DNA of 60,000 nucleotides from Bolinopsis microptera (GCF_026151205.1 NC_087074.1:19452740-19512739); one strand, 5' to 3'; shown: positions 1-10,995, counted from the first letter of the stretch. A program made the numbers and translations. Notes: generated by a model from the sequence alone, not told the origin.

Positions 1-163
1 AAGGCTACCAATTTGGCGAATTGTCCAGCTCAATTGCGGTGTTTTTTGTCTCAAATTTGCCGCACATAAAAACGTTTTGGGCAAGTATGGAGTCGCATTA
101 AAATACACCTACATGCTGCCTCTATCAGTTGTCACATGTTTATTACAATTTATCAAAACAACA
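1..163. other. Intronic sequence of the MORC-like gene
   Basis: No feature is recognisable in this stretch. It must be intron of the MORC-type gene whose downstream exons begin at 1286, because the first visible exon starts inside the GHKL/S5 part of the protein and the N-terminal ATPase exons are outside the window. Confidence 0.6.
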
Positions 164-1305
164 GCAATTACTGACATATCTTTCAGAGACAGGAACGTAC
201 ATATTGAGCAATTACTGACATATCTTTCAGAGACAGGAACGTACATATTGAGCAATTACTGACATATCTTTCAGAGACAGGAACGTACATATTGAGCAAT
301 TACTGACATATCTTTCAGAGACAGGAACGTACATATTGAGCAATTACTGACATATCTTTCAGAGACAGGAACGTACATATTGAGCAATTACTGACATATC
401 TTTCAGAGACAGGAACGTACATATTGAGCAATTACTGACATATCTTTCAGAGACAGGAACTTACATATTGAGCAATTACTGGCATATCTTTCAGAGACAG
501 GAACGTACATATTGAGCAATTACTGACATATCTTTCAGAAACAGGAACGTACATATTGAGCAATTACTGACATATCTTTCAGAGACAGGAACGTACATAT
601 TGAGCAATTACTGACATATCTTTCAGAGACAGGAACGTACATATTGAGCAATTACTGACATATCTTTCAGAGACAGGAACTTACATATTGAGCAATTACT
701 GGCATATCTTTCAGAGACAGGAACGTACATATTGAGCAATTACTGACATATCTTTCAGAAACAGGAACGTACATATTGAGCAATTACTGACATATCTTTC
801 AGAGACAGGAACGTACATATTGAGCAATTACTGACATATCTTTCAGAGACAGGAACGTACATATTGAGCAATTACTGACATATCTTTCAGAGACAGGAAC
901 TTACATATTGAGCAATTACTGGCATATCTTTCAGAGACAGGAACGTACATATTGAGCAATTACTGACATATCTTTCAGAAACAGGAACGTACATATTGAG
1001 CAATTACTGACATATCTTTCAGAGACAGGAACGTACATATTGAGCAATTACTGACATATCTTTCAGAGACAGGAACGTACATATTGAGCAATTACTGACA
1101 TATCTTTCAGAGACAGGAACGTACATATTGAGCAATTACTGACATATCTTTCAGAGACAGGAACGTACACATGAGCAATTACTGACATATCTTTCAGAGA
1201 CAGGAACGTACATATTGAGCAAATACTGACATATCTTTCAGAGACAGGAACGTACATATTGAGCAATTACTGACATATCTTTCAGAGACAGGAACGTACA
1301 TATTG
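164..1305 (+). repeat. 44-bp minisatellite spanning a splice acceptor (about 26 copies)
   Basis: A 44-bp unit is repeated about 26 times with few changes. Each unit contains the intron end CATATCTTTCAG followed by the exon start AGACAGGAACGTACATATTG. The last copy is the functional one: after the AG at 1284-1285 it runs on into the MORC exon. The array therefore lies on the intron side of the exon and offers about 26 near-identical acceptors. Marker variants (G to T giving GAACTTACAT at about 457, 677 and 897; TTCAGAAACAGG at about 532, 752 and 972) recur every 220 bp, so five units form a higher-order repeat. As 44 is not a multiple of three and an upstream copy runs into a stop soon after the exon start, only the last acceptor keeps the reading frame. 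Confidence 0.95.
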
Positions 1306-3583
1306 ATCTACAACCTGCGAAAGAGTGCCACCGGAGAGCATGAGTTTGACTTCAAGAAGGATGCAACAGATATCTGTATTGTGGAGGACGAAACAACAAC
1401 AGATAACATGCTGTACGCTCCCCAGGATAGGATCAACACTAATCCTACTACCTATTACTCACTTCGGGTACCTTCCTTGATTTAATATTGCTTCTTTGTG
1501 TGTTCTATATTTCCTCTCTTTCTATAATGCTACTCTGATTTAACTATTAACGTTTCAAACTTTCAGGCATACTGTTCAATCCTGTTCCTCCGACCAAAGA
1601 TGCAAATATTCGTGCGGAGCGTAAAAGTTAAAACTAAACTTATAAAGAAGTCACTCTCTAAGACACTAGTGGATACCTATAGGCCTCAAGGAGTAGACAG
1701 ACTCCAGAAAATAGTGTTTGGTTTCAGTCCTGAGACCGAGAATTATGGGATCATGATGTACTACAGGAACAGACTTATTAGAAGTTATGTCAGAGTCGGA
1801 TATCAAACTAAGGTACGGGCTGCTTGTTGTGATCTCTTACATAGGATATTAAACATTACAATGCTGATATCTTAACGCAAGTGCTACATTGAAGCTGATT
1901 CTCGTTATTTCAGCCAAACAGCATGGGAGCCGGTGTAGTCGGGATTATTGAGTGTAACTACCTTACACCAACTCATAACAAACAAGATTTCGATTACAAC
2001 AAACATTACCGCTCAACCATGTTCGCTTTAGGACAGAAACTCAATGATTACTGGTATGACTTTTTCGTATTATAAACAAATCATGCTATCAGCTGCTAAT
2101 GAACATGGTCCCAGAAATATATTGAGACTGCAAAAACTTTAAATCTGGGCCCTTTTGTGTATTAATAACGAAGAGAAAATAACGGTTGTGTTTTTACAGG
2201 AACGAGAAGTGTGGTGACCAGGAAATGCCCCCGGAAACGGTTTCAGAACTAGTTCCAGACCAACTGTGGGTTCAGTGCGAGAACTCTGACTGTTTGAAGT
2301 GGAGGAAAGTTCCTGGTAACCTTACTCCAGATGACCTTCCTGAAAAGGTGCGTTCTAGTATAGTGCTCTAGTATAGTGCTCTAGTATTAGTATAGTGTTC
2401 TAGTATAATACTCTCACTCAGACTATTTGGAAAAGTTTATTTTTACATTTACGTAGAGTTACCTTACTCCAGATGACCTTCCTGAAAAGGTTCGTTCTAG
2501 TATAATGCTATTTGGAAAAGGTTATTTTTACATTTACGTAGAGTTAAATATGATTGAGCGTTTTTCTTCTTTTTAAAATCATAAAACATGAAACTATTTT
2601 CAGTGGTATTGTAAAGATAACTCGGATCCCAACTATGCGAGCTGTGATTCTCCAATGGAGCAGGAGGAGATGGAACAGGATTCTGAACCTTATGTCAAAA
2701 CCTTTAAACGAAAGTGAGTAATTAATAATTTCACATAACAAATTATTATTAAGATCAATATTTTCACAGTTTACTAATCCTTGAAGAGTCTGCTGATCAT
2801 TTTTTGGCAGATATTTTGTTGATGTTTTGACTTTGCAGTAAGCAGAGGGCAGCAGAATCACAGAGAGTAGCAGACTTGATCATGGAGAGACAAAGACAAG
2901 CTAAGATCATGGAACAAGCGCAAAGAAATCAGAATCAGATTACTGGTGGTCCCGTTTTCACTGTTAGTTTTATTTTCTCTATTATTTTCCCATTCTGTCA
3001 ACTAGAAATAAGGTTTTGAACCTGAAACAACAGCTTATACTTTGCCAGATCACAGATCGTTTTAAAGCCATCATTTGATGTTCAAATAGCGAGTTTGTCA
3101 TGAGCTGTTCCACGTCAGGTTGGTAGCATGCAACGTATCCCGAACGGACCACAAAATGGAGCTAACGGGACAGCTATATCAGTTGATGATGACGAGATTA
3201 GGATTCTACCCTCCTCCCCCGCTGCTCGAACTTTCAACTCTAACCAACCCATCACTTCGCAGGTACTTTATTTGTCAATCAGTTTTTATAACGTGAAAAC
3301 TGAACGCATTACGATCCAATGTTGCTCTATAATAGTAACCCTTATTTTATATACGACATTTCGATGTTCAACACCGTCCAAATATCCCCCCGACAGTAAA
3401 TATTATTTTCTGGGATACTTTACTGTTTTAGGTTGTGTCACAAAACGCGGCAGCTGTAGCCATGAAACAACGCAAACCTAACAACGATGACGATGAGCTC
3501 GTTGTAACAGCTGTAACACAAGGTAAACACAGAGAGACACATTTAGTTTAGCAGTATCGACCAGTAGCGAATGACCGTGTATC

Positions 3584-3617
<34 letters not shown>

Positions 3618-4865
3618 TATCAGGTTTTACCTCCTACTTTAACACATTCTTCTCCCCACAGCGAGAACACCCCTCACGAAACGACCCGCCCCCCAAACCC
3701 CAGTCAACCTGTCTAACAAGAAAAACAAAACAGCCAGCGCACATCTGTTTATCGTAGACGGTCCCAACACGATAAAAGAAATGGGGCTGACCAGCCCTGA
3801 GGACCAACAGATAGTCACTAAACTTGTGAAACTTCACCCTAAAACCAGATGGAATCTCTTAGTTAGCAGAACTCTGCAGCTTAGGGACTTGCGAAGTCAG
3901 GTAACTAATCTCTTAGTTAGCAGAACTCTGCAGCTTAGGGACTTGCGAAGTCAGGTAACTAATCTCTTAGTTAGCAGAACTCTGCAGCTTAGGGACTTGC
4001 GAAGTCAGGTAACTAATCTCTTAGTTAGCAGAACTCAGCAGCTTAGGGACTTGCGAAGTCAGGTTAGTTAGCAGAACTCTGCAGCTTAGGGACTTGCGAA
4101 GTCAGGTAACTAATCTCTTAGTTAGCAGAACTCTGCAGCTTAGGGACTTGCGAAGTCAGGTAACTAATCTCTTAGTTAGCAGAACTCTGCAGCTTAGGGA
4201 CTTGCGAAGTCAGGTAACTAATCTCTTAGTTAGCAGAACTCTGCAGCTTAGGGACTTGCGAAGTCAGGTAACTAATCTCTTAGTTAGCAGAACTCTGCAG
4301 CTTAGGGACTTGCGAAGTCAGGTAACTAATCTCTTAGTTAGCAGAACTCTGCAGCTTAGGGACTTGCGAAGTCAGGTTAGTTAGCAGAACTCTGCAGCTT
4401 AGGGACTTGCGAAGTCAGGTAACTGCAACTAACTAACTATGTATAAATTTAGATTATTTGCTGTATTTGAGTAATTGCTAAGAGTATTCATTATTGACGT
4501 TTGTTGTTTGAGGTTTCAGTTTGAACCATTTCACAGTTCATACCATTGTCCAAATCATCGTTGCAGCTATTCGGTCCCTTTCATCGACTATTTGTTATTT
4601 TCAGGTTTGTGCTTTACTCCAAATGCTGGTTCCAGAGCTTGATCAGAATGCTGTAGGCGTCAAAACGGAGCCAGTGGACGGAACTAAACTCGTCTCACTC
4701 CTAAACCAGGTTTTAGAGGCTAACCAAGCCGGCGACGACGGACCCTCGTCCCAACTCACGACCTCATCAGAGCAACCAGTCAATTCACAAACTGCAAATT
4801 CCTCTAGTTCATCAACCGTAAAAACAGAAATTTTTAATCCATCCAGTTATAGGGGCGCCATTTGA
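1286..4865 (+). CDS. MORC-family CW-type zinc finger protein, 3' part (MORC3/4-like)
   Basis: MORC proteins are nuclear GHKL-ATPase chromatin compactors; MORC3 and MORC4 read histone H3 through a CW zinc finger. Exons read by eye: 1286-1467, 1567-1812, 1914-2053, 2200-2347, 2604-2713, 2839-2962, 3119-3262, 3432-3522, 3662-3900, 4605-4865. All phases join. The first exons encode the S5-like part of the ATPase module ([46 protein letters not shown]). A CW finger follows ([16 protein letters not shown], then WYC and ASC across the next junction), then a charged helical stretch ([19 protein letters not shown]) and a disordered tail. The tail has two acidic-hydrophobic patches ([15 protein letters not shown]) and two psi-K-x-E sites (VKTEP, VKTEI). 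The N-terminal ATPase motifs lie outside the window. Two minisatellites in this gene contain its own splice sites. MORC3 versus MORC4 cannot be decided by eye. Confidence 0.93.
2318..2547 (+). repeat. Two-copy duplication of a MORC exon end plus donor site
   Basis: The end of the CW-finger exon (2318-2347, ending CCTGAAAAG before GT) and the following intron bases are repeated from about 2462 with the same exon end, donor (GTTCG instead of GTGCG) and CTAGTATA stretch. The flanking TTATTTTTACATTTACGTAG is also present twice (about 2437 and 2524). Between them lies a short CTAGTATAGTG-type repeat (2353-2412). This is a single duplication of an exon-intron junction, in the same gene as the two larger junction arrays. 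Confidence 0.85.
3586..3616. repeat. Poly(C) tract, 31 bp
   Basis: An uninterrupted run of C in the MORC intron, about 45 bases upstream of the exon starting at 3662. The exact length may be unreliable in an assembly. Confidence 0.9.
3853..4422 (+). repeat. 54-bp minisatellite spanning a splice donor (about 11 copies)
   Basis: The unit starts AATCTCTTAGTTAGCAGAAC and ends GCGAAGTCAG followed by the donor GTAACT. Copy 1 is the 3' end of the MORC exon 3662-3900; the other copies extend into the intron. Copies begin near 3853, 3907, 3961, 4015, then a shortened 43-bp copy, then 4108, 4162, 4216, 4270, 4324 and another shortened copy. Because 54 is 18 codons, the frame stays open through the first four copies, each encoding an 18-residue repeat (core [15 protein letters not shown]). 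The shortened fifth copy brings a stop at 4069-4071. Using the donors at 3954, 4008 or 4062 would thus add 18, 36 or 54 residues. Confidence 0.95.
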
Positions 4866-5880
4866 TTGAGGCCGAATGTTTTTGTGGCTATTATCATATG
4901 ATAGATTGAAGTGCCTTTTTTAATCAAATTTAAATTATTTTATATATTGGAGCCGTAATCGTAACTTCGTTACTACGTTGTGAAGCACCCTTACTCTGCC
5001 ATTTAAAAAAAGAGTAACATTAAATTCGTATTTGGAAGATTATTTGTATTGAGAAAATGGCGTTTTAAAAATTAGTTGACGCACTTGAAATAGTCATGTT
5101 GTTTTCAGATAGCTATCTTGATCAGCAGATTCAAGTAAGAATTTACGTTGATATCATAATTCATAATTAGCTTTTATATTGATCAGGATCTGTCCACTAA
5201 GTTTTCAACCAATTTTATCAAATAAATAAATCATGTACTATTAAGTTTTAGAGTAGGTTTTCGTTAGTTGTTTCCTGAGTCATGAGTAAACATCAGTATT
5301 TGTATCAATCGCATTTGTATCAATCGCATTTTTACATATTTTGGCTGTATGTATAAAATTTTGATTGTGATGACACTAGTATTAATATGATGGCATTCAA
5401 ATAAAAGTTATATTTAACGATAGTCCTAGTTAATAATCTCATATTTTATCGATTCACTCTATTTATTTATACCGTTACACTGTCAACTGTAGACGTAACT
5501 ATGAAAAGAATTTTCTTTGTACTTGATTTCCTTATTTGTTATTATCTTTGTGCGCGCTTACACAGTTCGCTGGCCTATTAGTATTGCTCACTCCTCTCAT
5601 TACATGGATAGTTACAGTCTGCGAGCGGAGAGGGAAGAGAAATAAGAAACGAATGCGCGCAGAGGGCAAAGTCTATGTTCTATTATATCCTGGTGCACAC
5701 CAGTTTCTATGCGCGGCGCTCTTTTCTTACCTGGGGAAGTGGGGACCTCAGGCTATCATGTTCATAAACATAGAGATTCGGCGGAATGACAGGCTGAGCG
5801 CGCCCAGCAGACCTTACCGGCTAGCGATATATAATATTACTACAGGGTGATCGCCTTTTCACAGCTTGTTGAGCTCCGCG
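4866..5880. other. MORC 3' flank and intergenic DNA
   Basis: AT-rich sequence after the MORC stop. AATAAA signals occur at about 5219-5230 and 5399 and could serve MORC 3' end formation. A GC-richer patch from about 5550 has open frames, but I recognise no protein in it. Confidence 0.5.
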
Positions 5881-6069
5881 CGCGCTCGTGAGTTCATTGC
5901 ATTTGCACGCTTCAAACATTCCAAAGATGCAATTGTACCGCGTACCACGTGATACGATTCAGCCAATCAGAGAACAACAATCTGCAAAGTTAAAGCTGCG
6001 CAGTTTTATATGGCCTAAAATTGAAAATATGACTTTTCGCGATAATCCAAAATCTACGTTGTTTTCAAT

Positions 6070-6610
6070 TTTCCTCATTGACGATGTCAATCCGTCAAGA
6101 TCGTTGCTCTGCGAAGCAAGAATGCTAGTTCGCGCGGCGCGTCGAAGCGGCGAAGTCCTCCAACCTCCTGGGGAGGAAACGTTATTTTTACAAGGCGAAC
6201 ATTTTATTGAAAACCAGACGTTTCTATCTCTTTTACTTTCAAAGTTAGGCCCCTAACAGTAAGGTTTCCTGGGCGGCCCAGTAACTCTTTTCAAGCTGTT
6301 TGCATACTGCATACTTACTTGTTACTAGTTACTACACGTTGTATATCTCTCTCGTGCGCGCGATCTTCAAAATTAAAAGGGGTTGCAGCGTGTGTCAACT
6401 GCATACGTAGTGAGAGTTAATGGATGTTACCGCTCCCACTAAATCGCCCGCCCAAATTTTAAGAAAATTACTGCGAAAAGGCCTTGGAGGACTTCGACGC
6501 GCCGCGCAAACTAGCATTCTTGATTCGATCGACCGTCGTCGATCGTTGCTTTGCTTTGCTGAGCAACGATCTCGACGGCCGGATTGACATCGTCAATCAA
6601 GAAAAGGCCA
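6070..6610. repeat. GC-rich imperfect inverted repeat with internal hairpin
   Basis: The segment 6072-6172 (containing GACGATGTCAATCCG, GATCGTTGCTC, AAGAATGCTAGTT, GCGCGGCGCGTCGAAG) returns inverted at about 6484-6602. Each arm is about 100-120 bp and imperfect; the right arm carries an additional small hairpin at about 6539-6580 built on GATCGTTGCT and AGCAACGATC. Its composition differs sharply from the AT-rich surroundings. It looks like a foldback or MITE-like element, but no target duplication or transposase was found. Confidence 0.7.
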
Positions 6611-6644
6611 TGATGGTATGAAAGTAATCTAATTCGGTGTATTT

Positions 6645-7499
6645 TTGAACGCTGATTCCGAATCACCATCCATGATCGGTAAAAGCAATAAGCATCCTAC
6701 GGGAGGATCTGCAATCACTCAAACCACCCTGCCGAATCAATATAACCTTTACACATTTTGCTGGGCACAAACTGAACAGATATATAGGAACACCTTTCGT
6801 TTTAACGTGGATACTCTTATTAATACTATTGATTTTATTTTAGATAATTTATATTTTAGCATGGGGAATATGACTTTTAGACAAATTATTGGTGTCCCTA
6901 TTGGGGTAAACCCAGGACCCTTTATTGCTAATCTTACACTTTTTTATTATGAGTATAAATATTTAGATAAACTCTATAGGATTGATTATTATAGCGCTAA
7001 GAGACTTAATAACACGTTTAGATTAATTGATGACATTACTACTATTAATTCTGATGGTGTCTTCCAGGAGCATGCAGCCAATATTTATCCTGATAGTTTA
7101 ACTCTTAATAAGGAGAACACCGAGGACACTAGTGCTCATGTCCTAGATTTGAATATCTCTATAGTTGAAGGTTATTTTATTGTAGAAGTTTATGATAAAC
7201 GGGACGATTTCCCTTTTAATATAGTCCAATATGCCCCTAAATGTAGTAATATGTCCAGAGATGTTTTTGGGTCGCAACTAGTCAGATTTTTTAGAATTTG
7301 TAATCAGTTTGAAGGTTTTAGGAAACGGGTTGAACTGATGTTAAACGCGTTTATTAAATTAGGTTTTGATAGGAAGCTGTTGAGTAACAAATTCCGACGA
7401 ATAGCTGAAAAACATGGATTTCAGAAGAAGTTTGACATGATCAGTACACTTGACTACTTGTTTGAGAACCGATTACCCCGTCACCTCACTTGCTCCTAG
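6645..7499 (+). pseudogene. Reverse transcriptase fragment of a retroelement
   Basis: An open frame of about 284 codons with the palm and thumb region of a reverse transcriptase: GVPIGVNPGPFIANL, then FRLIDDITTIN (the catalytic DD motif preceded by I), then the block YPDSLTLNKENTED, LDLNISIVEG, VYDKRDDFPFNIV and SQLVRFFRICNQFEGF. These blocks are familiar from RT-bearing repeats common in marine invertebrate genomes, probably in the Penelope-like group. The N-terminal part of the RT and any endonuclease are missing, and the first codons before about 6730 are probably unrelated sequence. It is a truncated copy; intactness of the remaining frame suggests moderate age. The exact clade is not resolved. 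Confidence 0.7.
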
Positions 7500-7812
7500 T
7501 TCTACATTGTGATGCATGACGTGTAGCGGTGTAGTACTGGAACTGGGAAGGTGACTGTGGTTGTTAGTTTACACTAGTTTTGTGTGCTGTGTTTTGTTGG
7601 AATCCCCTGCTGTCGTGTTTGAAGTTGTTCTTTTGTAATTATTATTATTTTTGTTTATCGTAGCTTTATGAACGTATAACTTTATGAACGTATGATATTT
7701 GGTAATTAAATTATTAATATATTTTAGGAGAAAAGTGAGGGAAAGATGATAGTTTGGCCAGTAATACTTGTATAAGTCGCCAATGCACAATCTAAAGTTT
7801 GTGGACCTCAGT

Positions 7813-8961
7813 TAAGCCTTTCACTTTTTTTTTTTTTTTTTTTTTTTTTATGTTGGGGCACCCACTTTACCTCCCTATTGGGAGGCTACGTCCGTCATTA
7901 GTGACTAACGTCTATTGGGGTTCCTCTGGTTGTAGGTGTCAGTAGGTTTGGGTCACTTGGCATGGGCTAGTGATCCCGCCCCTCCAGAGGATAAAGCCTG
8001 GTGAGCGACGTTTCCCGTTAGGGAAACTGTCGTAATGCTCGGTCACGGGAGAACACCACCCATGCCTAGATGTTCTCCCGGGTACTCGATAGAACAGGCT
8101 GCCCCCTGTCATTCTAGTGGGCTGACAGGAACCTACCAGGCATGCCTGAGCCTCTGATGGAATATACCCATCTCCTTTGTTATTTTTGTGTTAATTTTGT
8201 CTTTGCGCGGCTCAATTTCCGCGCTATACTAAAGTGCTGACTCACGAATTTACATTCGATATTTGCATTTTGAGTAGACCCTTTTGCTGTCGCAATTTTG
8301 CAATTTCTTTGTTCACGTAATTATTGCTAATTTTACGTTTGCTGGAAATAATCTAGGTGCTATATCTCCAATAGCTGGCAGTTTGTCTGATTGTTAGATC
8401 CCCTCTAACTGGTAGCGGCCCTAAGGCTGGCAGTTTGTCTGATTGTTAGATCCCCTCTAACTGGTAGCGGCCCTTAGGCGGCATGTGAGTGAATGAGTGA
8501 GTAATAAAGTGAGGTGTAGGAGAAATGGGGAAGAAAACATGAATATGAAAGTATGGTACACTGTTGCCAGCTGACTCACCAGCAACAATGCAAGTCCAAG
8601 AAGAAAGAAGGAGAGACACCGTCCGTTATCTGGGTGAGCCACCACAGACAGTGCTCCCACTTCTGTGGGGCTGAGGGTGTTGGCTCCAAGAACCAGCCGT
8701 AAGCGAACAGCGCCTGACCCCCTCTATGGTTAACTTGCGAATAACAGGACTATGCCTTTCTCCAGGCCAATCCGTTCAGTAACCAGCTGACCCAGCACCA
8801 TCTCTGATGGAAGATGTGGTTCGGATTGGACTTCGCTAGGATTTGTCAGTTTTTCTGTAGACACTAATGCTCCCTCGAGCAAAGACATGAGCCCCGGCGA
8901 AGCTGACCAAAAACGTGGCAGGGATTCTCACCCTACGATTCTCACCCTAAGCCTTTCACTT
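7813..8961 (-). mobile_element. Poly(A) retroposon with 14-bp target site duplication
   Basis: A poly(T) run (about 7825-7849) marks the 3' poly(A) tail of an element on the minus strand. The identical flanks TAAGCCTTTCACTT at 7813-7826 and 8948-8961 are a clear target site duplication, giving an element of about 1.12 kb (7827-8947). Inside is a tandem duplication of about 51 bp (about 8376-8477) containing GATTGTTAGATCCCCTCTAA. I see no long open frame, so it is a non-autonomous or heavily 5'-truncated LINE-driven copy. Confidence 0.8.
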
Positions 8962-8977
8962 GTTAATATTATATATA

Positions 8978-10264
8978 CAGGGTGGCCCATAAGTGACTAC
9001 CCACACGCAACCTCTTAATAACTCACGTAATTCGTCTCCAAATTGCACCAAAATTTCAGAGATTATAGATATGGGTCAAACTTAGATTTCCTGAAAGTTT
9101 CGTAAGCCACGCCCAATTACAGTGGGCGTGGCGTGACACTCCCTCTTTTTCACTATTGTCTTCATAAAATGAGAACGCTTTAAGCTAAGAACTCAAAATT
9201 TTTTGCACACATTTAGCTTGATAATTGAAAACCTTTCCCAAAGTTTCAAGTTCATTGGTTAAAATATGGCTAAGTTATGACCATTTCAAAACTCATCGGA
9301 TACGTGATCCGAGTACTCAGTCAGTGATCTCGTCACTTGGTTAATGGCCTGCACATGCACCGCTTGATTGGTTGCAGCCTGCTTATGGGCCGGCCTATAC
9401 AGCTGACTGCACCTAAAACGCTATCACACGAATTTATGATGGTGTCACCATTTCAGGGCTTGTTAGCCCTGCTAGTCACAGGTTCCATACAATCAATAAA
9501 AAGGAATGAACCATCCATTGAATCATCGAACCGGGCCTACCGAATCACAAAGAAACACAAACTTTTGGACCGTGATTTCCAATCGAGGATAGATTTCGCC
9601 AACACATTCCTGTCCAAGCAGAATGTGGATCCCTACTTTGAGGACGAAATCTGGTACAGCGACAAGGCCATATAAACGGATATGTCAACTCCCAGAATGC
9701 AATTCACTGGGGCTCTACTAGACCGGATGAAGTGGTGGAGAGAACGGCTTTTCCTGAAAAGTCACGATCTGGTTTTTATCCAAAAAATTTGTGTTTCCCT
9801 TTCTAGCAAAGTCATCATCGGTATCCAATCAAAGCCTAATGAACCTCATTAATACACGCTAACGCCTTACTCTTGATCAGATTGGGTGACGAGATCACTA
9901 ATTGAGTGCAAATATCACTGACTGAGTGCTCGGATCACATATCCGATGGATTTTAAAATGGTCATAACTCAGCCATATTTTAACCAATGAACTAAAAACT
10001 TTTGGAAAAGTTTTCAATTATCAAGCCAAATGTGTGCAAAAAATTTTGAGTTCTTAGCTTAAAGCGTTCTCATTTTATGAAGACAATAGCGAAAAAGAGG
10101 GAGTGTCACGCCACGCCCACTGTAATTGGGCGTGGCTTACGAAACTTTCAGGAAATCTAAGTTTGACCCATATCTATGATCTCTGAAATTTTGGTGCAAT
10201 TTGGAGACGAATTACGTGAGTTATTAAGAGGTTGCGTGTGGGTAGTCACTTATGGGCCACCCTG
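8978..10264. mobile_element. IS630/Tc1-mariner-like element with about 350-bp inverted repeats
   Basis: The element starts CAGGGTGGCCCATAAGTGAC at 8978 and ends with its reverse complement at 10264, flanked by TA on both sides (8976-8977, 10265-10266), as expected for this superfamily. The inverted repeats are unusually long: about 8978-9330 pairs with about 9895-10264, with scattered mismatches. The interior holds only a decayed piece of transposase, described separately. Confidence 0.92.
9480..9790 (+). pseudogene. Broken IS630/mariner-type transposase fragment
   Basis: Frame 1 reads ...RDFQSRIDFANTFLSKQN, DPYFEDEIWYSDKAI and stops at 9673-9675. Shifting frame just there continues NGYVNSQNAIHWGSTRPDEV...EKSRSGFYP. 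Together this matches the family block around the second catalytic aspartate (IW.SDEA, then NGYVN..N...WG). The first and third catalytic regions are missing and the piece is frameshifted at about 9670, so the copy is inactive. The open frame upstream of 9480 has no recognisable transposase. Confidence 0.8.
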
Positions 10265-10266
10265 TA

Positions 10267-10760
10267 TTTGAATGCAACTTTTAAAGCAAAAAATGCCAAA
10301 AAATGTGCCAACATGCCGCATGCGACGTTACGCCATTGTTGTTAAGCTGTATAGATCAAATTTAATCGATACAATTTTCGTACGCATCGTCAGTAATAAA
10401 AATCTAATGTTTTGATAAATTCTTTGAAGATGATTTCTCTTGAAAAACAAACAGAATTGTAAGTACAAAGGAGTATACTGCACAGGTATACTCTTTGTCA
10501 TCCGGTATACTTAGTAGTCATGTCATGTCTACTTCGTCTTTGTTGTGCATATCTATGTAACATGCTAATAGTAAAGGTCATTCAAACAATATATACATTC
10601 AATTAAATCAAGTGATGCGATTAGCAGAGCACAATCAAATCAAGATCACAATACAGCACTGAGCACATAGGTAACGGAAATGGTCCATTGCAATATGGAC
10701 CAACATTTTTGAACTTCAAACAATTAAATATATACACACAATTCTTCAAAACACATGGCC
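10267..10760. other. Intergenic, no gene seen
   Basis: AT-rich sequence between the Tc1-like element and a transposon-derived coding remnant. Only a small palindromic stretch around 10470-10495 (AGTATACTGCACAGGTATACT) is noticeable. Confidence 0.5.
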
Positions 10761-10769
10761 TACTCTATC

Positions 10770-10995
10770 ATAGGGGCAGGGATGAGATTGTATGAGACTT
10801 CTGATAGAGGGGTCTCATGTTTGTTGTCCATCTTCTTTCCTCTGTACCCATGTAGCGTAGAGCAATAAGAGTTGTTCTCAACATTGCAAATCTTATCCTC
10901 GTCCTCACATGTCTTACCACATCACAATATCGCTCCTTCATCTTTCTTGCTAGATCCGCTAGTCTGTTGACAAACTGTTAACACTGCTTAGACAT
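10770..10995 (-). pseudogene. Transposon-derived coding remnant
   Basis: On the minus strand one frame reads AGMSKQC, a stop, then RLADLARKMKERYCDVVRHV and RTRIRFAMLRTTLIALR. This resembles the C-terminal block (small-residue motif, R/K-rich helix, R.R.RF.LLR..L.A.R) of repeat-encoded proteins I have seen across invertebrate genomes, but I cannot name the family. The in-frame stop and absence of the rest of the protein show it is a relic. Confidence 0.35.

Noticed and set aside
1063-1266. Minus-strand open frame with periodic peptide
   Set aside because: It is only a translation of the 44-bp array; the biological content is the plus-strand splice acceptor.
4094-4384. Open frame across later copies of the 54-bp array
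   Set aside because: It is the repeat read beyond the shortened fifth copy, disconnected from the MORC frame by a stop at 4069-4071.
5536-6256. Two open frames of about 104 and 122 codons
   Set aside because: No recognisable domain; the second overlaps the GC-rich inverted repeat, which explains the long frame by composition.
8400-8480. Possible tRNA-derived SINE head
   Set aside because: I could not find convincing A and B box promoter motifs; the visible structure is a 51-bp tandem duplication.
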